Shown: positions 61,649 through 64,000 of the stretch, piece by piece | How the letters are laid out: each line of letters starts with the position of its first letter | Numbering within the stretch: the stretch's first letter is position 1 | DNA from: Microbacterium sp. | GTDB taxonomy: Bacteria > Actinomycetota > Actinomycetes > Actinomycetales > Microbacteriaceae | Length of the DNA: 64,000 nt | Assembly: GCF_031179285.1 (NCBI RefSeq) | Contig: NZ_JAPSHY010000010.1 | Span: 1 to 64,000 of the forward strand | Reading direction: 5' to 3' | Program-made: the position numbers and the translations under genes | The notes under the pieces: generated by a model | What the model saw: only the letters and a program-made list of their open reading frames with translations | Databases searched by the model: none | What the model was told of the DNA's origin: nothing

Positions 61649-63904
61649 CTAGGCCAGCACCGGCGCGTCAGCGCCGCGCCCGGCGATCAGCGACCGGGGG
61701 ATCAGCACGGCGACAAGGCGTGCGCGGCCATCGACACTTCGGTGCAGATCGCGGAGGATCTCCGTGAGCGGGGCCGCGAGGTCTCCGGCATCCGTCGCAT
61801 TCCTCGCGTAATTCGCCCTCTCGACTGCAATCGTCACGCGTCTCATCGCGTCGCCGTCGATGCGGCGCTCTCGGGTGAGGTTCGCCGCGCGGACCCGAGG
61901 AGTGTCTGCATCCGACACCGGAATCCGCAGATCGAGCAGCGTGTCACGAAGCTCGGACCACGCAGCCATCGCGTCGCCGTCTCTGGCGCGGCGCAGGCGC
62001 ACGCTGCGCCGCGCTTGCCGGATGAGTGCGGGCAGGAGGACGATGAGCACCGCGCCGGCGACGCCGAGGGCGATCGGCGTCGGGTCCAGCCGCCGCAGGG
62101 GGCCCGTCGCGCCGGCGTCATCTTCCGCGTCGCCACGCTCGAGCTCGGGTCCGGATGTCGGAGCCGCCCCTGGTTCGGCCGTGGGGGCGGGCGCCGTCGG
62201 CGTGCCGGTGCCGGTGCCGGTGTTCGCGCCGGGAAGGAAACGCGTCGGCACGCCGAGAGATGCGGTCGGCTCGAAGGGCACCCAGCCGACGCCCTGGAAG
62301 AACACCTCCGGCCAGGAGTGCAACTGGTCGCTGGAGACCGAGAAGACCGACTCATCGCCACGTTCCTGATCGGTGAGGACGCCCGGAAGGTAACCGACGA
62401 CGATGCGCACCTGCATCCCGAGTTCCTGCGCCATCAGGGCGAACGCGCCGGCGAAGTGGATGCAGTATCCCGAGCGCTCTTCCAGGAAGTCGGCCACGGC
62501 TTCCGCGCCCGTGCCGTCGAAGCCCTCCTCGACGGGTGTGTCGAGGGAGTACGTGAAGTCGCTGCGGAACCAGTTCTGCAGTGCGATGAGCCGGTCGTAG
62601 TCGCTGCTGGCGGCGGCGGTCACCTCGGTGGCGAGAGCGCCGACGACCGGCGGCAGGTCGGCGTCATCCCCGGCGGGCGTGGTCGCGGCGGCCGACGCTG
62701 CCCTGATCTGCTCCAGCGTCGGGGTGACCGCCACCGATGACACCGTGTAGTCGTTGCCGACGGCATCGGAGCTCTCGGAGACCACGGTGCGATTGTCGGG
62801 CATCACCTGCCATGCAGAGGGCACTCCACGCAGCCGCGTCGCGGGGTACGGCACCGGCAGCCACGAGCTGGACATGCGGATGATCCGCACCGACGTGAGC
62901 CGATCCTCGGTCTCGATCGCATCCGACCAGTCCGGGTCGCCGAAGCCCTCGGTCTGCGGTCGCACTTCTGACTCGTCGGGATGCCAGATGCGGCCGTCGA
63001 ACCGGGAGAGCGTGGCCAGCCGCAGATACGGCGCGACCTCTCCTTCCGCGGCGACGGTCAGCACCTCGACCGGCGCCGGCCGGCGCAGGTCGTCACCGAG
63101 CCGCAGCGATGCGTTCACCGTGACGCCGGCCCCCGCTCCCGCCCAGCTGGCGGAGATCGGCACGCCGGGCGCGAGAATGACGGTGGCGGCCAGGGCCACC
63201 ACGCCGATCCCCGCGGCGATCGAGGGAGAGGTCCGGGTGGGAGCCTGCGGATGCTGCCGCGCGGTGTACTGGAACAGCATCAGCGTCAGCACGCCCAGCA
63301 ACACGAACCATACGACGTTGGCGCCACCCACGGTGACGATCATCGGCACGGCGCCGATGACCCCGGTGAGGAGGACGGCGAGGAGAGCGTTGCGTTGCGC
63401 GACGAGCTGGTCGAGCGCGATCGCGACACCGGCGAAGCCGGCGGAGAGCACCAGCTGCAGCCCGGGCGTGGCATCCAGCGGCGCCGACCCGAACGCGATC
63501 TCCTCCCACGCTCTCTCAGCGAGCGACCCGAAGATCGACCAGGTGGCGGGAGTGGGCGCGACGCCGAACAGGGCGGTGTCGCCGGCGACCATAAGCGTGA
63601 CGAGGCCGGCGGCGACGACGAGCTGCGCGAGGAAGGTCACAGCTTCCTGCATCCAGCTCGCTCGATGCTGCAGCGCCGTGCGCACCGCGATGCCGGTGAG
63701 GGCCGTCGCGACCACGACGAGCGTGACGGAGAGCGACCAGGCGCCGGGCTCGATCACCGAGGTGAAGGGCCACAGTGCCACGAAGGCCGCCGCCGCAGCG
63801 AGAGCCCCGGGCAGCAGCCGCCGTGTGGGCGGCTCATCCTCGCGGTGCCACGACGTCGCACGCGACGAGCGATCGTCGCGTGCGCGCTGCTCACGCCCTG
63901 GCAT
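61649..63904 (-). CDS. Transglutaminase-like membrane protein (TgpA type)
   Basis: A 751-residue membrane protein. About six to seven N-terminal helices (residues 30-260) precede an extracytoplasmic transglutaminase-like domain with the Cys of RSGYCIHFAGAFALMAQELGM, the His of HSWPEVFF and a following Glu/Asp region (WVPFEPT). A Pro/Thr-rich linker, one more helix and a cytosolic DUF4129-like tail complete it. The usual actinobacterial cluster is MoxR ATPase-DUF58-TgpA; the DUF58 tail overlaps this start by 14 nt, which supports the ATG at 63904. Substrate unknown. Confidence 0.9.
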   Translation of the reverse strand: MPGREQRARDDRSSRATSWHREDEPPTRRLLPGALAAAAAFVALWPFTSVIEPGAWSLSVTLVVVATALTGIAVRTALQHRASWMQEAVTFLAQLVVAAGLVTLMVAGDTALFGVAPTPATWSIFGSLAERAWEEIAFGSAPLDATPGLQLVLSAGFAGVAIALDQLVAQRNALLAVLLTGVIGAVPMIVTVGGANVVWFVLLGVLTLMLFQYTARQHPQAPTRTSPSIAAGIGVVALAATVILAPGVPISASWAGAGAGVTVNASLRLGDDLRRPAPVEVLTVAAEGEVAPYLRLATLSRFDGRIWHPDESEVRPQTEGFGDPDWSDAIETEDRLTSVRIIRMSSSWLPVPYPATRLRGVPSAWQVMPDNRTVVSESSDAVGNDYTVSSVAVTPTLEQIRAASAAATTPAGDDADLPPVVGALATEVTAAASSDYDRLIALQNWFRSDFTYSLDTPVEEGFDGTGAEAVADFLEERSGYCIHFAGAFALMAQELGMQVRIVVGYLPGVLTDQERGDESVFSVSSDQLHSWPEVFFQGVGWVPFEPTASLGVPTRFLPGANTGTGTGTPTAPAPTAEPGAAPTSGPELERGDAEDDAGATGPLRRLDPTPIALGVAGAVLIVLLPALIRQARRSVRLRRARDGDAMAAWSELRDTLLDLRIPVSDADTPRVRAANLTRERRIDGDAMRRVTIAVERANYARNATDAGDLAAPLTEILRDLHRSVDGRARLVAVLIPRSLIAGRGADAPVLA

Positions 63905-64000
63905 CGCCGCCTCCGAGTCGCTGCGGAAGGGCATCGTCCCACGCGCGGGCGATGTCCTCACCGAGTTCGGACGTCGACCAGCCGTGCGCCGCAGCCGCCG
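63891..64000 (-). CDS. C-terminal end of probable DUF58 protein (partial)
   Basis: About 36 codons run from the window edge to TGA at 63893-63891 (AAAAHGWSTSELGEDIARAW and on to GGGDARA). It is in a different frame from the transglutaminase gene and overlaps its start. Position argues for DUF58, the usual neighbour; the fragment is too short to prove this. Confidence 0.55.
   Translation of the reverse strand, partial: AAAAHGWSTSELGEDIARAWDDALPQRLGGGDARA

Overview
The window is high-GC actinobacterial DNA, most likely from Microbacterium or a close relative in the Microbacteriaceae. The evidence is the gene complement (RpoA and a tailed L17, NusG with a long acidic N-terminus, paired MaoC dehydratases beside murB, RamB-like control of the glyoxylate shunt, sugar ABC permeases without their own ATPase) and frequent leaderless starts, in which a TAnnnT -10 box lies 6-7 nt before ATG or GTG. 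Genus is an inference from gene content; no 16S gene is present. No CRISPR array, insertion sequence, prophage or replication origin was seen.

Layout. 0-1.7 kb: rpoA-rplQ and a terminator. 1.8-4.2 kb: a secreted protein, an L,D-transpeptidase lipoprotein and a TauE/SafE permease. 4.3-7.9 kb: two MaoC dehydratases, murB, a VOC protein and an aspartate-type aminotransferase. 8.0-17.4 kb: ald with a divergent Lrp/AldR regulator, a MocR regulator divergent to an aldo/keto reductase, and the glyoxylate shunt (aceA-aceB) divergent to a RamB-like regulator. 17.5-27.2 kb: a PucR regulator divergent to a six-gene operon that reads as a complete putrescine-to-GABA-to-succinate route (aminotransferase, amine oxidase, Usp, permease, two aldehyde dehydrogenases). 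27.3-29.7 kb: a dedA-histidine kinase-response regulator operon. 30.2-34.6 kb: tRNA-Trp, secE, nusG, a frameshifted VOC gene with a divergent WYL regulator, and rplK-rplA. 34.7-45.9 kb: accessory genes (HxlR/acyl-CoA dehydrogenase, LysE/LysG, MarR with a 14-TM exporter, YqaJ nuclease, an AbiEi/DUF559-like gene between two palindromic repeats, G6PDH and GH15). 46.0-47.2 kb: rplJ-rplL with a structured leader. 47.2-52.0 kb: a LacI-controlled sugar ABC importer. 52.1-54.7 kb: cystathionine beta-synthase and cystathionine gamma-synthase/lyase. 54.9-57.6 kb: Bcr/CflA exporter, PAP2 phosphatase, GNAT. 57.6-60.0 kb: a tight four-gene operon that looks like a type VII-secreted polymorphic toxin cassette. 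60.1-64.0 kb: tRNA-Ser, a DUF4406 protein, TrhO and a TgpA-like transglutaminase behind the tail of a probable DUF58 gene.

The translation and transcription genes form a conserved backbone (rpoA-rplQ, secE-nusG-rplKA, rplJL). Two catabolic and accessory blocks of about 22 kb and 11 kb separate pieces that are often neighbours in related genomes. Local regulators sit divergently beside their likely targets, several with clear inverted-repeat operators. The best candidates for something new are the split WXG100-like/nuclease/immunity operon at 57.6-60.0 kb and the repeat-flanked AbiEi/DUF559-like gene at 41.4-42.7 kb.
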